From Austropuccinia psidii (taxonomy: Eukaryota > Basidiomycota > Pucciniomycetes > Pucciniales > Sphaerophragmiaceae), in the NCBI GenBank assembly GCA_023105745.1, contig JALGQZ010000001.1, positions 68,652,937 to 68,716,936 on the forward strand: 64,000 nt of DNA, read 5' to 3'. A model generated the notes under the pieces. It was given only the letters and a program-made list of their open reading frames with translations, was not told the origin of the DNA and did not search any database. Both the position numbers and the translations under genes were made by a program. Numbering within the stretch: position 1 is the first letter of the stretch; each line of letters begins with the position of its first letter. This document shows, in pieces, positions 10,785 through 23,488 of this stretch.

Positions 10785-12098
10785 CAGGAAAGGATGAACA
10801 GAACCTTTCCATGCAAATAGATCATGTAAAAAGAGTTATTAATGTAGAAATTGGTAAACTTGATTCAAAGCTAACTAAAATGACATTGGATATTAATGAT
10901 TTGAAAAAACATGACAAGAAATATACTGAATGGTATGAATTGACAAATGCAAAATTTTATTCAATTCTTGAAGCAGAATTGAGAGTACATGTCATATTCA
11001 GAATGATGAAATGGAAGATCTTTCTATTTGCAAACGAATGATCAGCTTAAAATTTTACAAGATCATGTCTTGAAGATAGTTGTAAATACCAATCAGTTTG
11101 CTACACATTTAGCAAAAAGTGACAGTGAAAGGAAGAAGTTGAAAAATTAAATCATTGCAAATGTAGAACAAATTCATAAGAATTATGAACCACATATGCC
11201 AACACACTCTACACCTTTGACCGAAGAAAAACTTTCTGTTAAAGGAAGTTTTACCCCACTTTTAGGAGAAAATATTGTCTCTGTTAAAGATATTCCCAAA
11301 TTGGAAGAATGGCCAACATTCGCAGGTGAAGGAGAATATAAATACATTGAGCTCATCAGGACTATTGATATGTTGCAGGAAGACTTTAATATACCTGATG
11401 AAATCATAGTGGGTAAATTACACTGTCTGTTTACCAAGACTGTAAAGAAATGGTATTACAAGATGAGGATGGATCATGGGAAACATGATTGGTCTTTGTG
11501 GAAATCTGAAGTTATTACCAAATGGGTCAATAATTCTTGGAGGTTTACAATGGAGAATGCTTTTGAAAGTGCCATCTTTAACTCAGAGAAATATAAACCA
11601 CTTACTTGGTTCTTCAAGAAAAAAGACAGATTATCCACCTTACACCCAGATATGTCTGACACTATGATTAATATGAAAATATTAAAAAAGTGTGGAGGAG
11701 AACTGGAACATGCTATCAAGAGCAGATGTGTAGAACCCTGTTCAACAGAGGACTACATTAACACAATGGAAGATATCATTACCAGAACAAGAATCGGTAA
11801 AACTTGAACTAGAATCCCTATAGAATCCAAGATGGTCCCAAAGATTCCCAGAGAGGATAAAAGACCAGAAAGACCTGTCTTGAAGTGTCATAAATGTGGA
11901 AGTACTTCAAATTTAGCAAATACTTGCACCAAAAAGACAAAAATCAATGAAGTTCAAGTCATTGAAGGAATTCAGTGTACTGAAGAGAAAGAGGAATCTG
12001 ATCAAGATTCTGCAGTCTCTGAGGATACATCAGTGGAGGACTATCCCATTGAAAACATTACAGCTTTCTTTGAAGTCACAGAAGTCCATACCCACTAG
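10043..12098 (+). pseudogene. B: gag part of gag-pol
   Basis: The likely start is ATG 10043 (MLHTRNGRNYSV), inside the ORF1 intron and 11 bases before its CAG acceptor. The frame is open to 11041. A frameshift then leads to the capsid-like segment at 11196-11807 (LEEWPTFAGEGEYKYIEL; KWYYKMRMDHGKHDWSLWK; GGELEHAIKSRC). A spacer and zinc knuckle follow near 11890. The knuckle reads CHKCGSTSNLANTC, so its histidine is replaced by asparagine and metal binding is probably lost. Stops at 11805-11807 (TGA) and 12096-12098 (TAG) are in the same frame as the flanking parts, which indicates simple nonsense mutations in one original gag-pol frame. Confidence 0.85.
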
Positions 12099-12866
12099 CC
12101 ACAGTACAGTGAGGATTGCTGCAACCTGATCAATATCCAAGATGCCAAAATGTGTAAAACAAAACCTGCTAGAGGTAAAGGTTACACTGCTGGAGCATCC
12201 TGTATCACATCAGTTTTGATGAGTTATATTGAAGCCAAAGTAAATTTGGATACAGGGGCATTTTGCACTTGTGTGGGCAAAGATACTCTCCAAACTATAC
12301 TTCCTGAATGGAAAAAACATCTATTACCAATAGAAGGTGTGCAATTTAGTAGTGCCAGTAACAATATGTACCCCTTGGGTATATTAGACACTAATCTTGT
12401 ATTTCCACACCCAGCAGGAAGTGTAAGGATGAAAACTGAGATTGTGGTAATGGATAATTGCACATCTCAGCTCATCATTCTTGGTAGTGATTACTTGAAT
12501 ATTTATGGTATTGACATCAATAACCATAAGGACAGATATTTCACAATTGGAGAAAACAAAAGACAAAAATTTGCTTTTTCCAATATGCCAAAACAAATAT
12601 CTGTGGTATCTTCTGTCGAGGATACTTATAAAGATGAATTTGTGTCTAATCAACTTGTTTAAGCACAGATTAATCCATCATTGTCACCAAAAATGAGGAA
12701 TGAACTTGTTTATGTGTTATACATATACAATAATGCATTTGCCTCTGATAATGAACCATTAGGTGCTATAAGAGGACATGAAGTTGATATTACTCTTAAT
12801 ATTGACAGACCATATCCTCCAAAACTTAGAAGACCAGCTTATCCAGCCAGTCCCAGAGCTATATAA
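12099..12866 (+). pseudogene. B: protease and start of reverse transcriptase
   Basis: The aspartic protease core VNLDTGAFCTCVG lies near 12240 with the active-site DTG intact. A flap-like region, VMDNCTSQLIILGSDY, follows near 12450. The frame continues past a TAA at 12660-12662 into the segment before RT, ending RPYPPKLRRPAYPAS at 12866. A frameshift follows between 12866 and 12941. The protease would process gag-pol in the particle. Confidence 0.85.
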
Positions 12867-14263
12867 TCCTTGGAAAACATATCCAAGAGTTAAGCCAACG
12901 TGGTGTACTAAGGAAAGTAGGCCATAATGAGGAAGTTTAAGTGACAACACTTGTTATTATTGCCTGGAATAACAATAAGTCAAGAATGGTTGGAGATTTC
13001 AGAGCATTGAATACCTGCACAGTGCCAGATAGGTATGCAATCCCTAGAATTAAAGAAACCTTGACTCAATTGTCTAAAGCCAAGTATATAACATCAATGG
13101 ATGCATTGAAAGGCTTTCACAAAAGTGTTTTGACGCCTAAAGCTAAGAAGTTACTTAGAGTTATCACTCACTGTGGTATTTATGAGTATCTTAGAATGCG
13201 ATTTGGCATTAAAAATGCTCCATCCCATTATCAAAGAATGATGAATACCATTTTTCCCACAGAATTGTCTGAAGGATGGCTTATCATTGATATTAATGAT
13301 ATTATCATATGTTCTGATTCTTGGTCCTTACCCCTTGAAAGACTTGCAAAGGTACTTCACAAAGTTTCAGAGGTGAACATGAAAATTTCGCTTAAGAAAT
13401 ACAATTTTGGTTTTAAAGAAATCAAAGCATTAGGACATGTTGTTTCTGGCTTTAGCTTGGGTATTGAAAAAAACAAAGTGGCAGCAGTGTTACTTAAGCC
13501 AATACCTCAGAATAAAAAGGAAATGATGTATTTTCTTGGATTTGCTAGTTATTATAGGAAAAACTTGAAAGAATTTGCAATTCTAGCCAAGTCACTATAT
13601 AGCATCTGTGATGAACATACTGTATTTGAGATGACACAGGAGAGAATTAAAGCTTATGAGAAGATAAAGAAAGCTCTTACAGAAGCACCTTTACTCCTCA
13701 TGCCTGACTGGAATATTCCTTTTAAACTGTACATTGATGCATGTGGAGATGGATTGGGGGCAGCCCTACATCAAGTCCAAATTATTGATGACAAACCTAC
13801 AGAGGGACCAGTTTGTTATCTCTCAAGACAAATCAAACCAACAGAGGCCAGATATGGTGCAAGCCAAATGGAGTGCTTATGTTTGGTATGGGTACTTGAG
13901 AAATTACACTATTATCTTGATGGCAGTGTTTTTGCAGTTATAACTGACTGTAATGCAGTAAAGTCACTTCTTAACATGAAAAATCCCAACAGACATATGT
14001 TGAGATGGCACAAAGCCATTCAAGAATGTAGAGGAAACATGACTATAGTCCACAAAGCAGGAAACATTCATAAGAATGCTGATGAACTTAGCAGGTGGGC
14101 ATTGGCCAAAACTCCTGATAATCCAGCTTATGTACCTTTGGAAGCTGAACCACAGATTCCAATTGAAGGAATTAACATAACTGATATTGGGACTGAATTC
14201 TTTGAAGAGGTCAGAGAAGCTTATAAGAAAGAAAGGATTGCCATATCTTTACTTCTTTATTAG
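12867..14263 (+). pseudogene. B: reverse transcriptase and RNase H
   Basis: RT is read from the GDFRALNT motif near 12990 through [16 protein letters not shown]. The catalytic box, normally YIDD in this family, reads DIND (near 13290), so the first catalytic aspartate is lost and the enzyme should be inactive. The connection segment ([14 protein letters not shown]) leads into RNase H with [28 protein letters not shown] and NADELSRW; its first Asp is kept. The frame ends at 14263 after an indel in the linker to integrase. Confidence 0.88.
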
Positions 14264-15728
14264 ATAAAGACTGCAAAGATACATCTTCAGTCAATGCACT
14301 AGATGAAGTTTGGAGAAATTACTATTCTGAAGGAAGATTTCACTTGTTTGATGGGATCATTTACCACAGAACCAAACATTCTTGTGTAATGACATTATGC
14401 AGCAGATTGCTTATCAATACAATTTTTCATGAATGCCATGATAGCATCTACTCTGGACACCTGTCAGAGGACAGAACACTTGAAAAAGTAAAGAACTGTG
14501 CATGGTGGCCATCTTGGAGAAAAGAGACCATTGAATATTGCCATACCTGTGACAGATGTCAAAAAGCAAACAGGAGTACAGGCAAGAAATTTGGACTTAT
14601 GATCCATATTCAAGAACCAAAATCCCCTTGGGAAGTTGCTCACATGAATTGGGTCACAGAACTTCCTCAAAGTGGTGACAAAAGTTATAATGCTTCTCTA
14701 GTCATTGTAGACAGATATAGTAAGACTCTCATATTCCTACCATGTCATAAAGATGAAACTGCCATGGATACAGCTCTTCTTCTATGGAGTAGAGTTATTT
14801 CTCATACAGGATTATTTAAGAATATCATAAGTGACAGAGATCCCAAGTTCAAATCTGCACTTTGGACCAATCTTCATAGATTGTTTGGGACTAAGTTATC
14901 ATTCTCTACAGCATAGCACCCTCAAACAGATGGGCTAGCAGAGAGGATGATTCAAACTTTAGAAGACATGATCAGGAGATTTTGTGCTCATGGGTTAGAA
15001 TTCAAAGACTCAGATGGATTTACCCATTACTGGTGCACTCTGGTACCTGCACTAGAATTGGCATACAAGACATCAGTCCATTCTTCCACAGGACAAAGTC
15101 CTGCTATGTTAGAAAAAGGATGGAATCCAAGACTCCCAGCAGACACACTGAGGAAGGACTTGATTGACATTCATCCTACAGCTTCCAGCTTCAAAAAAAT
15201 GCTTTATAAAATAAGAAATCATGAAAAACAAAGTATCCATGATGCTTTTGATTATGCAAAACAGAAATCGGACAAGAGTCATAAAGTACCAGACTTCAAA
15301 GTAGGGGACTTAGTTCTAGGTTCAACCTTCAATTTTAATTATATCAAAGGCCCAAAGAAGCTCAAAGATTCTTATGTAGGACCTTTTGTTATTGTTTCCT
15401 TACATGGAACCAATGCAGTTCAAGTGGAATTGAATGGTGAATTGGAAAATAAACACCCCACCTTTCCAGTCAGCTTGATAAAGCCTTATCAACCATCTGA
15501 CAAAGAATTGTTTCCTTTAAGGAACCCAACTCCTTTCACTGTGTCACCATCGGAACAGAATGAAGACAAGAAGATAAAGAAAGGAGACTTAGGGGTAAAA
15601 ATCAAAGAGAATATCTTGTCAGATATAGAAATCCAGTACATGAAGATGAATGGCTAGCAGAATTAGAAATACCTGACTCAGATAAACTCTTGAGAAGATT
15701 TAGATATGAAACAAGGCCACAAGCCTGA
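14264..15728 (+). pseudogene. B: integrase and chromodomain-like tail
   Basis: The HHCC module (HECHDSIYSGHLSED; CHTCDRCQKA) is followed by the DDE core. The first catalytic Asp is replaced: HMNWVTEL instead of the HMDWVT seen in D. The second, IISDRDPKF, is present. Tyr of AYHPQTDG is a TAG stop at 14914-14916, after which the frame resumes to 15657. The GPF module reads SYVGPFVIVSLHG and ends SLIKPYQ. A late frameshift near 15590 moves the tail, which ends RRFRYETRPQA at 15728. Confidence 0.88.
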
Positions 15729-15860
15729 ATATGTCTATAAATGTGCTTTATGTTACTTGATCTGAGTGATATAAAGAAGTTGGACAGTGGACATTAACCC
15801 CCTTTGGGGCTTTTTTATTACTTATAACATTAATGAAATTGTAGTAGACTTTTATTTTTT

Positions 15861-15872
15861 GGTGGAAGGGAA
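15861..15872 (+). promoter_or_regulatory. B: polypurine tract
   Basis: GGTGGAAGGGAA directly precedes the 3' LTR start TGTGAGCC. This is the expected primer for plus-strand DNA synthesis. D has GGTGGTAAGGAA in the same place. Confidence 0.8.
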
Positions 15873-17793
15873 TGTGAGCCTTGGGGTATATTTTACAAAC
15901 CCAAATAGGCCACAATTATCTTAAAAAGAAATTTTTAATTATGCATAACTCATAAGTCATGCATATATCCAAAATTCATCATTTTCGATTTCAGAAAAAG
16001 ATGAATAACTTTTTATTGAGTAAGTAAATCCATGGATTTAAAGCCAGATTTGGATTCTACACAAAATTTCACCTAGGGTAGCTCCATAGAGTGAATAAGC
16101 TCAAATTAACTCTTTGAGGTGGTAAAATGGAAAATACTTCAATACCACATCATCAATACCACATAAAAGATCCATGAAAAGTTTTGTTTTTCTTAATGTC
16201 ACGCTAAAATAATGGGAATGTGAGAAATCCCATATTACTTATACACTGAGAATAGTGTTATGCATCTTTCAAGCACTTAATATCATGGTATTCCGACATG
16301 GACTTTTGGTACACCCATAGTGGATATCTCACTTCAAGCTTAAATTTCTATTTTGATGTAAAAAATAAGCAAGGGAGACAAAAGACATCAAAGAGAGCCA
16401 GGGTACCCAACTTCTGAGGCCTCAGAGGCATGGACAGCTCCAAAGCGTGTATACATGGCTGATCTTGGCCCAATTAGTAAACTAAAACACTTTGGGAACT
16501 TGGTTACCATGTTACAACTACAGTAAATCTTAAGAAAATAGCAAATAACCTGCTATTTTGACATGCCAAGGAGGTAAAAAGCTACTTAGACTCCTGTAAC
16601 CATGTCAATTCTTAATTATTTTGCATGGATAAACCCCAAAAGAGTAATTGAAACCCTTTTTGGACTTGTATCCATTGACTTACCTCATAGCAACCAGTTA
16701 AACACTGATATTTGCAATTCTACGCAGAAATGAGGTAAAAACTTCAAACATTCATTAAAAATACAATTCTTAATGAATCTTTCTGAAACCTTCAGGACCA
16801 ATGGAGAACTGTATTATCTATTGTACAACCAAAGGGAATTACAGTTTTACTAGTAAAATTAAAAGTTTTACTTACAGTCCATTTTTGACTATTCTACGTG
16901 AAACACTGAATCTTCAAAAATTCACAGTAATTACAGCCTATGATGAAATTGGCAATAACATTGATAAATTTTGGAAATAAATGATTATTTTGGAATAAAG
17001 GAAGATTTACAGATGTTACTCCTTTTATTCTTAACCATATTGGGGTTGGTAGTCACGTAAAAGCATCAATTAAGTAATTATGATAATCTTACGTGACAAC
17101 AGATAATGCAATCAATGATTCAGAAGGGTTTATTGTTTTCTCTCTCACTGGTGTTTCAGTTTGCTCCAGGCACACCTCTGTGAGCTGTTGTTGACTTCAA
17201 AGAGGCCTCCTCTTGCTGTTTTTTCCATATCATCATCTTATTATCATTTAAATCATTATTACTAACAAGTAAGTATTAGTTCAAGCTATTCGTAAGTGTT
17301 TTAAATCTTTCAGAATCAATCAGGAAGACGTGAAATCATAGAATCCAACTATATATTGTTGTAATACTGTTATAAATTCATTTTGATCCTTAAAATCCAC
17401 AATTCTACGTCAAATCTCTCTATCTTATCTTTCAAAAAGTTCTTTGGAATATTAGTTAGTGATTTATTTTTAGTTCTTAAAGTTTTTCTCTAAAATTAGT
17501 TTTCTTCAAGAATTACCATTATAATTAATCTTGCAAAAGATAATAATACATTGAAATAATTTATTATTTTAATAAAAGAAGTTTTATTATTAAAATCTTC
17601 TTGTAATTGATTCTTGTAGAAAATTACTTGCTCACTGTTAATATCACTAGTAGTGTTTAACACATGAAAGAAATAATTCCTTAATTGTTTAATTGTGGTT
17701 ATAATAACATTTTGTTATTATATTTCATAAGAACAGTCATAGTACTGTTGCTTAATAGTAATATTATCATCAGTTTCATAGACAAATCTTACA
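15873..17793 (+). repeat. B: 3' LTR
   Basis: 1921 bp, matching 7524-9445. It ends CTTACA at 17793 and is followed directly by the target duplication ATGGG and A's pol. A minus-strand reading frame from A runs a short way into it, but the part at 17718-17793 is LTR, not pol. Confidence 0.95.
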
Positions 17794-18698
17794 ATGGGAG
17801 TTTCTGTTTCTTCTGAATCAGTGTTTCCACTGTCAAAGGTACCACTTTCTGGTGACCATTCAGAAAATTTGAAGTTCTTCCTATCTATCTCCATGAAATG
17901 GATAGGGATCTTGGATGCAACTTCAGGGTCATAAGCTGGATTGCTTTTGACATTGTCCAGTAGCCATCTGCTAAGGCCATCTGCATTGGTATGGCTTTTA
18001 CCTTCTTTGTATATGATGGTCATATTCCCTCTATACTCCTGGATGTCTATTTGCCATCTCAGCATGTGTCTATTTGTAGTCTTCATGTTTAGCAAAGACT
18101 TCAAGGCTCTGCAGTCTGTGTAGACTTCAAAGACTGCACCCTCCAAATAATAAGAGAGTTTTTCCAGAGCCCAGACTAAGAATAGACATTCAGTCTGGGT
18201 GGCCCCATACCTGGCTTCCGACTCTTTTGGTTTCCTAGAGATGTAACATATTACTCCCTCTCTTGGTTCACCATCCACAATTTGTCTTTGGTGAAGGGCT
18301 GCTCCTAAGCCTTGGCTACATGCTGCAATTATGTATAACTTGAATGGTAGTTGAAAGTCAGGCAAGATGAGAACAGGTGCATTTGTGAGTTCATTTTTGA
18401 TCCTTCCATATGAATCCCTCCTTTCCTTGGTAATTTCAAAAACTATATCTTTTGAACATAACTTGTATAAACTCCTAGTTATGTGGGAAAAATTCTTGAT
18501 GTGGTTTCTGTAGTAGCTAGCAAACCCAAGGAAATATTGCATCTCTTTGATGCACTTTGGTACTGGCTTTTGCAGTACTGCTGCTACTTTATTCTGGTCA
18601 ATTGCCAGACTAACACCTGAGACTTTATGTCCTAGAGCTAGGAGCTCTTGTTGGCCAAAATTAAACTTTTTCAGTGAAATTTTCGAATTGATGGGTGT
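17794..18698 (-). pseudogene. A: end of reverse transcriptase and RNase H
   Basis: Minus strand: KISLKKFNFGQQE, then VAAVLQKPVPK and [14 protein letters not shown] (RT thumb and connection), then RNase H with TDCRALKSLLNMK and NADGLSRWLLD. The first catalytic Asp of RNase H is lost: the family motif LYIDA reads LYIIA (near 18330). It continues the 18699-19994 frame; only a TAG at 18699-18701 separates them. The C-terminal acidic linker ends ETPI at 17794, where B is inserted. Confidence 0.88.
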
Positions 18699-19994
18699 CT
18701 ATTTACTCAGCACTCTGTCTATATATTGTACATAGTCTTCCAATGTCTCTGAGTATATAATGATGTCATCAATATATACCACCATCCAGCCTTCCAAAAT
18801 TTCTTCTTGAAATATTGTGTCTATCATCCTTTGGAAATGGGCTGGTGCATTTTTGATTCCAAATGGCATCCTGGTGTACTCATATATGCCCATGGGGCAT
18901 ATTATTCTGAGCAATTTCATGGGGTTTGGTTTAACCCCATTTTGGTGGAAACCTTTCATACAATCCATTTTGGTTATGTTTTTGGTTTTTGCCAGTTTAT
19001 CCAAGGCATGAGGTATCCTGGGTATAGGGTACCTGTCTGCTTTTGTGTAGTTATTCAGAGCTCTGAAGTCTCCACACGGTCTAGACTTGCCATCATGCCA
19101 GGTGATTAGGACAGGAGTGGTTATTTCCCTTATTTCATGATTTCCAATCTTTCTGATGACATCCATGTCCACGAGTTCATTGATATGTTTTTCAATTTCT
19201 TTCCTGGTTTCCAGACTTTCTGGATAAGGAGGTCTCCTGAGCATGGGTGAATAAGGTCTTTCCACAGCCAGATATAGTTCTATATCATGGCCCTTGATCT
19301 TGCCTAATTGTTCTTCATCAATGACAAATGCTGGTCTATTCTTCCTCAGCATCTTCAGTAAACTTAGTTTTTGTTTACTGGTGAGGGTAGTGCTAAACTG
19401 GCCCTCCCTGAAGTCATTCAGTAGCTCCTCCAGTGGGTCATGGGTAGAGAGTTTGTATATATCAAGTGAAAATTTCTTCTCCTTGTTGGTACCAATGGTA
19501 ATATGCCTGTTTTTACTATTGCAAATATCTATGCCATTCATCCTTTGGTAATATGTTCCCAGCAAGAACCCTTGGATGTGGGCATCATCAAGCACTACAA
19601 GCTCTGGGTTGAGCCTGATATTACCCTTCCTATGAGGTAGAATTATTTCTTCAATAATTGTACCAATAGAAGTCATCTTTCCTGATGCACTCTTGAAGTT
19701 GTTTGCCTTGGTTGGCAAGAGCTGTGTTTCCCAATTTGGGAAATGGGTATCCAGATAATTTCTGGCCACTATGGAGCAGTGTGCCCCACTATCAATGATC
19801 AATGGGTGTTGAGCATTGTCAATACAGACAGTAATTTTTGTGGCTGTTCCAGGTATATAAGCCATTCCTCTGGCTGGTGTGACCTGGAATGTTTGTGCAT
19901 CTTGGGTATGTTTGCACAAGTTTTTGTTGGAAGTATCCTGTGGAATCCCTGCTTCCAACTGTATGTCCTGAATCTCTAGTGGGGTTTCCTCTTG
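18699..19994 (-). pseudogene. A: protease and reverse transcriptase
   Basis: Minus strand. The protease has LIIDSGAHCSIV (near 19790; DSG active site) and a VVLDDAHIQGFLLG flap region. RT follows with CGDFRALNNYT, MDCMKGFHQNG, MPFGIKNAPAHF and the intact catalytic box VYIDDIIIYS near 18770. It ends at a single TAG (18699-18701), after which RT continues in the same frame. It is preceded in frame by gag, separated only by a TAA at 19995-19997. Apart from these two stops this 1.3 kb block is open, so it is one of the best preserved gag-pol segments in the window. Confidence 0.92.
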
Positions 19995-21237
19995 TTATTC
20001 CACTAAAAATTCTTCTCTTGGGTCTTGGCCATCATCAGATGGTTCTCTGATGGCATCACCCATGGAGTCTGATTCAGAATCCTCTGTTGGGGATTCCTCC
20101 TCTGGGACTTTCTCAATGGCATAGACTTTTTTCTTTGCCTTTGGACAGTTGTTGAAATAGTGGTCTTTTGAACCACAATTGTGACAAGAATTCCTCTTCT
20201 TTTCCACTTCTGCCACCCTTTCTTTGGGTTTGTCTTTAAACTTTATGCTGAAAGGTTGTTTCTCTTTGAAACCACTGCTCTTATATGGGGTGAATTTCCC
20301 TATATCAGTTCTTTTCCTTATGTCTTGTAAGGTATTAGCAATGTCATCCAGAGTGCAATTTTTGTTGCATCTGAATTTTACTGCATGCTCTAGCTCTCCT
20401 GGCAGTTGTTTTAGAAGCTTGTGATCCCTCATTTGGATTTTCATCTGAGGATCAATGGCTTTAAGTCTTTTAGACTTTTTAAGACACCACTCATAAGGAT
20501 CTTTGTCCTCAGAGTATTTGTGATTTTTAAATGAAATGGTATTTTGCCATATCCAAGTACCATTACTGTACTTTTGGATTATTTGACTCTTCCACCATGG
20601 CCAGTTTCTTCTGCCCTGGATTTCTTTTGTTTCTGTGTACCATATACTAGCATGACCTTTAAGTGCTGTATTTACTCTAGCAGTAATCCAGTAATCTGGT
20701 ATGCTTGGTACATCAATGAAGAGTCCATCAATATAATCTATGAGCTCCATATGATCATATTCTCCTGTTCCAGAGAATTTGGGCCAGCTTGAGGCCTCAG
20801 GAAGCTGTTTCAAGGCTTCCTTTTCAGAATAAGACATATTATCTCCATCCTGGTATTGTGATGGAGATATTGCCTTATTTCCCAACATGGCATCTTTTCT
20901 GATGTCATCTGGGTGATATGGATTATCCATGACATGGCCTTGTGGTTGGGGCTTCATGTTATGGTAGGCACTAAACAATTTCTTTATATCTTGGTCCAGA
21001 CAATCCCTGTCCCTTCTGCTGTTGTGTTGTTCTTCAAATACTATATTCAGTCTTTTGTTGGTTTCTTCAGAGGCTTTTCTCAATTGAGCATGTCCTTGTT
21101 GAAGAGTTTTAACAATTTTATCCATGTAGGCTGTTATTCCTTTCATCCTCTCATGGCTTGCTTCAAGTTCTTCAAACTGCTTTTGAGTTTGCTCAGCATA
21201 TTGGGACATTTGTAACCACAGTGCATCACTGTTTAAG
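19995..21237 (-). pseudogene. A: C-terminal gag (capsid and zinc knuckle)
   Basis: Minus strand from the solo LTR edge. Segments: WLQMSQYAEQTQKQF with a coiled-coil-like stretch, then capsid-like blocks ASSWPKFSGTGEYDHMEL and GRRNWPWWKSQIIQKY, GELEHAVKFRCNKNC, and an intact CCHC knuckle CHNCGSKDHYFNNC (CX2CX4HX4C) near 20180. An acidic tail (EEESPTEDSESDS) leads to a TAA at 19995-19997, which lies in frame with protease. B and D carry gag and protease in one frame as well, so I read this stop as a mutation. Confidence 0.9.
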
Positions 21238-22674
21238 TGTCAGGCTGAGTCTCTGATAAAAGTATTAAAATGTATTTACAACTTTTAACTATGACTGTGA
21301 CATGGTAAAAAAGGATTAAAAAGGTTTTATAAGAGCTGAAGATGTTTTAATTTAAGAATAAAAGGGCTTTACTATATGAAATATAGTGGTGGTGAGCACT
21401 GTTGAAAGCCCTGGCTGCAGCTTTACCTGTTGGATTACAATAATAAAGACTATAATAATTAAAATTATGATTATACCTGTTTATTACCCAAGAGTAAAAC
21501 TGTTTTTGACAGATTACTATGTAGGGTATTCAGGAGCAGGATGAGGAAAGCTATTCTGGCTGTGAAAAGCCTCCTTTTTATCCTGAAATGGGGTGGAAGG
21601 GCTGTTAGACCTTTCCACATAGAGGAAATGAAGATTTTTCACTCTCTGGGACAGGCTTGTGGTTTTCAAGGAACTTTATAGCCTGTATTGGTCTCAGATG
21701 TGGTTTTGAAACCACATCTGGGAAGCTTTCACCAATACAGGGTGAAAACTTTCATCTGGGGACCACATAGCCCTCTTCGGACATGTATTACGTGTAGAAT
21801 GCTGTACAGAAACTGTATGGGACCCCAGTATTGACTGAATTATGAGGTATTGAAGTATAAACATGCTTCTTTGTCAGTTTGACACCTCATAATCATGGTT
21901 ATGGGATATTATCCCATGGTAAGGCTGTATAGGTCAGAATGTGGGATTTTGACCTTAAAACAGCTATAACTTTGTCAGTTCTTGAGATATCAACCTCAAA
22001 ACTCAATCAGTGTGTAGCCCTGTGGTTTTTATACACAATGGTACCCTATTTGATATGGTTATTATCAAATATTGCAAATTTATGCCATGTACAAGATTTT
22101 TGTACATATGCATGGTTTGGGGAAAAAGCTGTATTGGGCTTGTTTGCCCCATAACTTCTGCTATAGTTGAGATATGAGGAAATAGATGACACCATCAGAT
22201 AGCCCTGATTGTTCTCTTTACAAAAATACCCCACTTTAGGTATCCCACACTAAATCTGTAGAAGTTAGATTAGAGGTGAATGTTTTGTTCACCCTTATTT
22301 GGCCTGAATTTGACCATATCTTCTGTAATACTGGTGCTAGCTCAGTTTGGCTGGTACCATTGGAAAGCTCTGACTCAGAGCTTCATTTTGCATACCCATT
22401 TGATGGGGCCAAGCCTCTTACTCTGTATCTCAGATGAGAGGTGAAAATTAAGGTTTATGCTCAGCAATAACTTTGAGAATAGACAACGTTTTTATTCTTT
22501 GTCCCATGATGATGGGACTTGTATATTTTGAAAGGAGTGAGTTTCCTCTTTCTTTTGATACCTTTTGAGCTATTTTGGCTCAGCTCCATGTTTTGGTGGT
22601 ATCATGGCTATACCATTGGTTTATGGTATTTTGGCTGTCATGATTGTGCTCTGGTTTTGAGTCACAGGCAGACA
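21238..22674 (-). mobile_element. Solo A-type LTR inside A's gag
   Basis: A 1437 bp LTR of the A family with ends TGTCAGGCTGAG and CACAGGCAGACA in forward reading. It is flanked by perfect 5 bp duplications TTAAG (21233-21237 and 22675-22679). Removing the LTR and one duplication copy rejoins gag in frame (SNLN-SDALW across the site). No interior sequence is present, which fits LTR-LTR recombination after insertion. It carries the same palindromes as the other A-type LTRs. Confidence 0.93.
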
Positions 22675-23488
22675 TTAAGTTACTCGCAGGTGAGACAGCA
22701 TTATGTTCAATCTGAGTGGGTGTAATATTTCTATTAATAGGACTACTGATTCTAGAGTGGTTTACAACTACTTTTGGTTCTTGTGCACTTCTTTCACCAA
22801 ATCCAACAACTTCTGGATCATTGGGTCTGACTCTCTCTTCCTTTTATTGAAAGAGGTCTTGTTTTTACCCTTGTATCCTTGTCTTCTCCTGGAAACCTCC
22901 TGGAATTGTGAAGAATGGTGAATCCTGGTCACTGACTTGTTGGTTTCTGAATGGTGTGAAGCCACTGGAGAGCTGATTTGGCCTGCTCCTTGTGAGCCTG
23001 AAGGAATCTGAGTAGGCCCTGTCTGGATTAACTGTGTTTCTATAGCTTGGATAGTGACTTGATTCTCCCTTATCCTGTTTTCCCTTGCCTCCAGGAGTCT
23101 GAACTACCTGGAAAGATTGCAACCTCTTGTGATTACCATAAGGTCCTTGAAATCTATCTCTTTGAAACAGATCCTCTGGCAACTTGCTCCAAGTTCTTCC
23201 CAGTGAGATTCTAGGTTGAACCTCTTGTTTTCCATGCTCCATTGAAATAAATCTTTGAGGAGTGGGTGGAGCTGAAGGACTTGATCCATATCCTTCCAGT
23301 CCTCTGGTTTGAGGCTCCTTTTGATTTGGAGTGTGAATGGCAGGGTTGATATTATCTCCCCCATTGTTTTTCCATTCACCACTGTGTCCAAGGTTTCCTC
23401 TTACAGCTCTTCTGTCTCTAGACAAGCCTTCTCTGTCCTCTGGCTGGTTCCTTTGGAAGCCAAGTTCTCTGAGGTGTACAGGTGACAT
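22675..23488 (-). pseudogene. A: N-terminal gag of gag-pol
   Basis: The start is ATG at 23488-23486 (MSPVHLRELGFQRN), 17 bases upstream of the splice acceptor proposed for ORF1. The region is Gln/Arg/Ser/Pro-rich with no recognised domain (SAPPTPQRF, TRSRPNQLSSGF). The frame is open to a TAA at 22865-22867, where a Gln codon is expected, with another TAA about 20 bases later. It then stays in frame (RSAQEPKVVVNHSRISSP) to the solo LTR at 22674. The same DNA is largely open in a second frame (ORF1). Confidence 0.8.

Larger units (their letters stand above)
7524..17793 (+). mobile_element. Gypsy element B, full length, inserted in A
   Basis: LTRs at 7524-9445 (1922 bp) and 15873-17793 (1921 bp) flank a 6.4 kb interior encoding ORF1 and a single-frame gag-pol. 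The 5 bp duplication ATGGG is perfect at 7519-7523 and 17794-17798, and removing B restores A's pol. LTR starts are TGTGAGCCTTG and ends CTTACA. In the first 95 bp the two LTRs differ at about 6 sites by eye. The polyprotein has several stops and frameshifts and altered catalytic residues, so B is complete in structure but dead in coding. It must be younger than A. Confidence 0.95.

Noticed and set aside
19995..19997. Programmed stop readthrough between gag and protease in A
   Set aside because: Gag and pol share one frame in A, B and D. D has no stop at this junction, and B's stop is at a slightly different place among other nonsense codons. A simple mutation explains the TAA.
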